A stretch of 13,929 nt of DNA from UBA3071 sp965369635. Its GTDB lineage: Bacteria > Chloroflexota > Anaerolineae > UBA3071. Both the position numbers and the translations under genes were made by a program. The first letter of the stretch is position 1. The number at the start of each line of letters is the position of its first letter. The DNA lies in NCBI GenBank assembly GCA_965369635.1, contig CBDURC010000064.1:1-13929 (forward strand), in the 5' to 3' direction. Positions 13,272 to 13,929 of the stretch are shown here, in pieces. Below the pieces are notes generated by a model that saw only the letters and a program-made list of their open reading frames with translations, was not told where the DNA came from and did not search any database.

Positions 13272-13287
13272 CGCATCTCCTTCTTCA
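13237..13287 (-). repeat. Direct duplication of the SD/start region (33-bp period)
   Basis: ATCGCATCTCCTTCTTCA (18 bp, plus strand) occurs at 13237-13254 and 13270-13287, 33 bp apart, with partial similarity in between. On the minus strand each copy reads GAAGAAGGAGATGCGAT: the upstream copy supplies the SD and ends in the ATG at 13271, the downstream copy reads ATT. The 33-bp step is 11 codons, so it stays in frame and lengthens the N-terminus ahead of the lipoprotein signal. Confidence 0.85.
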
Positions 13288-13346
13288 GCACCGTTCCATT
13301 CCGGTTCAATCCCGGCAGGCGTTGGAAAGGCGCTGTCGGCGGGCGG

Positions 13347-13929
13347 TTACTGGCGTGGCCGGTAGGCGTTACCCAATGTCCCCTGTTCGGCCAGATCAAT
13401 GACCATTTGGAAGGCCTCAAAGGACTGCGCACCCACCAGCGGGTAGCCGTCAACGAAGAAAGTCGGTGTGCCCCGAACACCAAGGCGATCTCCTTCGGCC
13501 AGATCCTCGTACACTGCGTCTCCCAATCGTCTGCCATCCAGGCAACTGTCGAATTGACCTTTGTCCAACCCCAACTCCGCCGCGTACTCCTTGAAGTTGG
13601 CAACGGGGTCCGAGCTGTTAGCCCATTCGGACTGCCCGCCGAAGAGCTGATCGTGCATCTCCCAGTAGGCTCCTTGCTCCCCGGCACAGCGGGCCGCTTC
13701 GTGCGCTTTGGGCGCTTGCGGGTGAATGCTGGTCAGAGGGTAGTCTTTGAAGACGTACCGCACCCGGCCAGTGTCCACGAAGTCGACTTTCAGTCGAGGC
13801 CAGGTCTCCAGAAAGTAACGGGCACAGAAAGGACACTGGTAGTCGCTGAACTCGACGATGGTCACCGGAGCGCCTGGATCGCCGAGAACCAGGGCGTCGT
13901 CGGCTGGAACGATGGCTGCTGGCGTGGGC
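13347..13929 (-). CDS. DsbA-family thioredoxin-like protein (partial, N-terminus outside window)
   Basis: The frame stays open to the window edge, and residues before the GTG at 13865 (PTPAAIVPADDALVLGDPGA, then PVTIVEF) match the usual lead-in to this fold, so that GTG is internal and the signal sequence lies off the window. VEFSDYQCPFCARYFLETWP gives the active site CPFC, the helical insertion follows (HEAARCAGEQGAYWEMHDQLF), and GVRGTPTFFVDGYPLVGAQSFEAF supplies the cis-Pro loop and final strand. This is the DsbA/BdbD-type 'DSBA-like thioredoxin' common in Gram-positive and Chloroflexota extracytoplasmic proteins; it oxidises or isomerises thiols. Two extra cysteines (in AARCAGEQ and DSCLDG) are typical of this subgroup. 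It is the first visible gene of the thiol-redox operon; the promoter is off-window. Confidence 0.9.
   Translation of the reverse strand, partial: PTPAAIVPADDALVLGDPGAPVTIVEFSDYQCPFCARYFLETWPRLKVDFVDTGRVRYVFKDYPLTSIHPQAPKAHEAARCAGEQGAYWEMHDQLFGGQSEWANSSDPVANFKEYAAELGLDKGQFDSCLDGRRLGDAVYEDLAEGDRLGVRGTPTFFVDGYPLVGAQSFEAFQMVIDLAEQGTLGNAYRPRQ

Overview
This looks like chromosomal DNA from an uncultured or thermophile-related Chloroflexota bacterium (Anaerolineae/Ardenticatenia-like). The assignment is inference: it rests on moderately high GC, NapC-type multiheme cytochromes ending in repeated 'H-x-GR-x(4)-C-x-x-CH' units, DUF1573 proteins paired with a thioredoxin/CcdA protein, and the style of the GAF-ANTAR regulator. 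No rRNA, tRNA or CRISPR array was seen. Almost all intact genes lie on the minus strand.

Layout. Positions 1-1074 are gene-poor: an 18-bp-arm palindromic repeat and a broken CPBP-type membrane protease. Positions 1075-5823 hold two multiheme c-type cytochromes on the minus strand: a 15-site NapC/NirT-like membrane-anchored cytochrome (609 aa) and an eight-haem lipoprotein with a collagen-like Gly-X-Y tract. They are separated by a ~1.27 kb IS4-like element in the opposite orientation whose transposase carries a frameshift. Positions 5824-6343 are a decayed stretch with a cysteine synthase C-terminal scrap. Positions 6344-8319 hold a rubredoxin-like small protein, a promoter-leader-terminator unit and a KaiC-like/GAF/ANTAR regulator. 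Positions 8671-9760 are a graveyard of metal/arsenic resistance genes (arsM and a P1B-type ATPase, both broken) plus a fragment of an unidentified membrane protein. A 60-aa gene with its own promoter follows (9840-10022). Positions 10184-13929 are a compact minus-strand operon: DsbA-like thioredoxin, tandem-DUF1573 lipoprotein, thioredoxin-CcdA fusion and a membrane-anchored DUF1573 protein, closed by a strong hairpin.

How the genes fit together. The last operon encodes extracytoplasmic thiol/disulfide chemistry, which suits a cell that must mature many c-type haem sites such as the 23 in the two cytochromes here. The most interesting unit is 6604-8319. An ANTAR protein (a family of RNA-binding antiterminators) is encoded immediately upstream of a promoter matching the sigma-70 consensus exactly (TTGACA, 17 bp, TATAAT). 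That promoter drives a ~150-nt structured leader ending in an intrinsic terminator, followed 62 nt later by the rubredoxin-like gene. This is the expected layout of an ANTAR-controlled attenuator, or of a free-standing small RNA; I could not match the leader to any RNA class I know.
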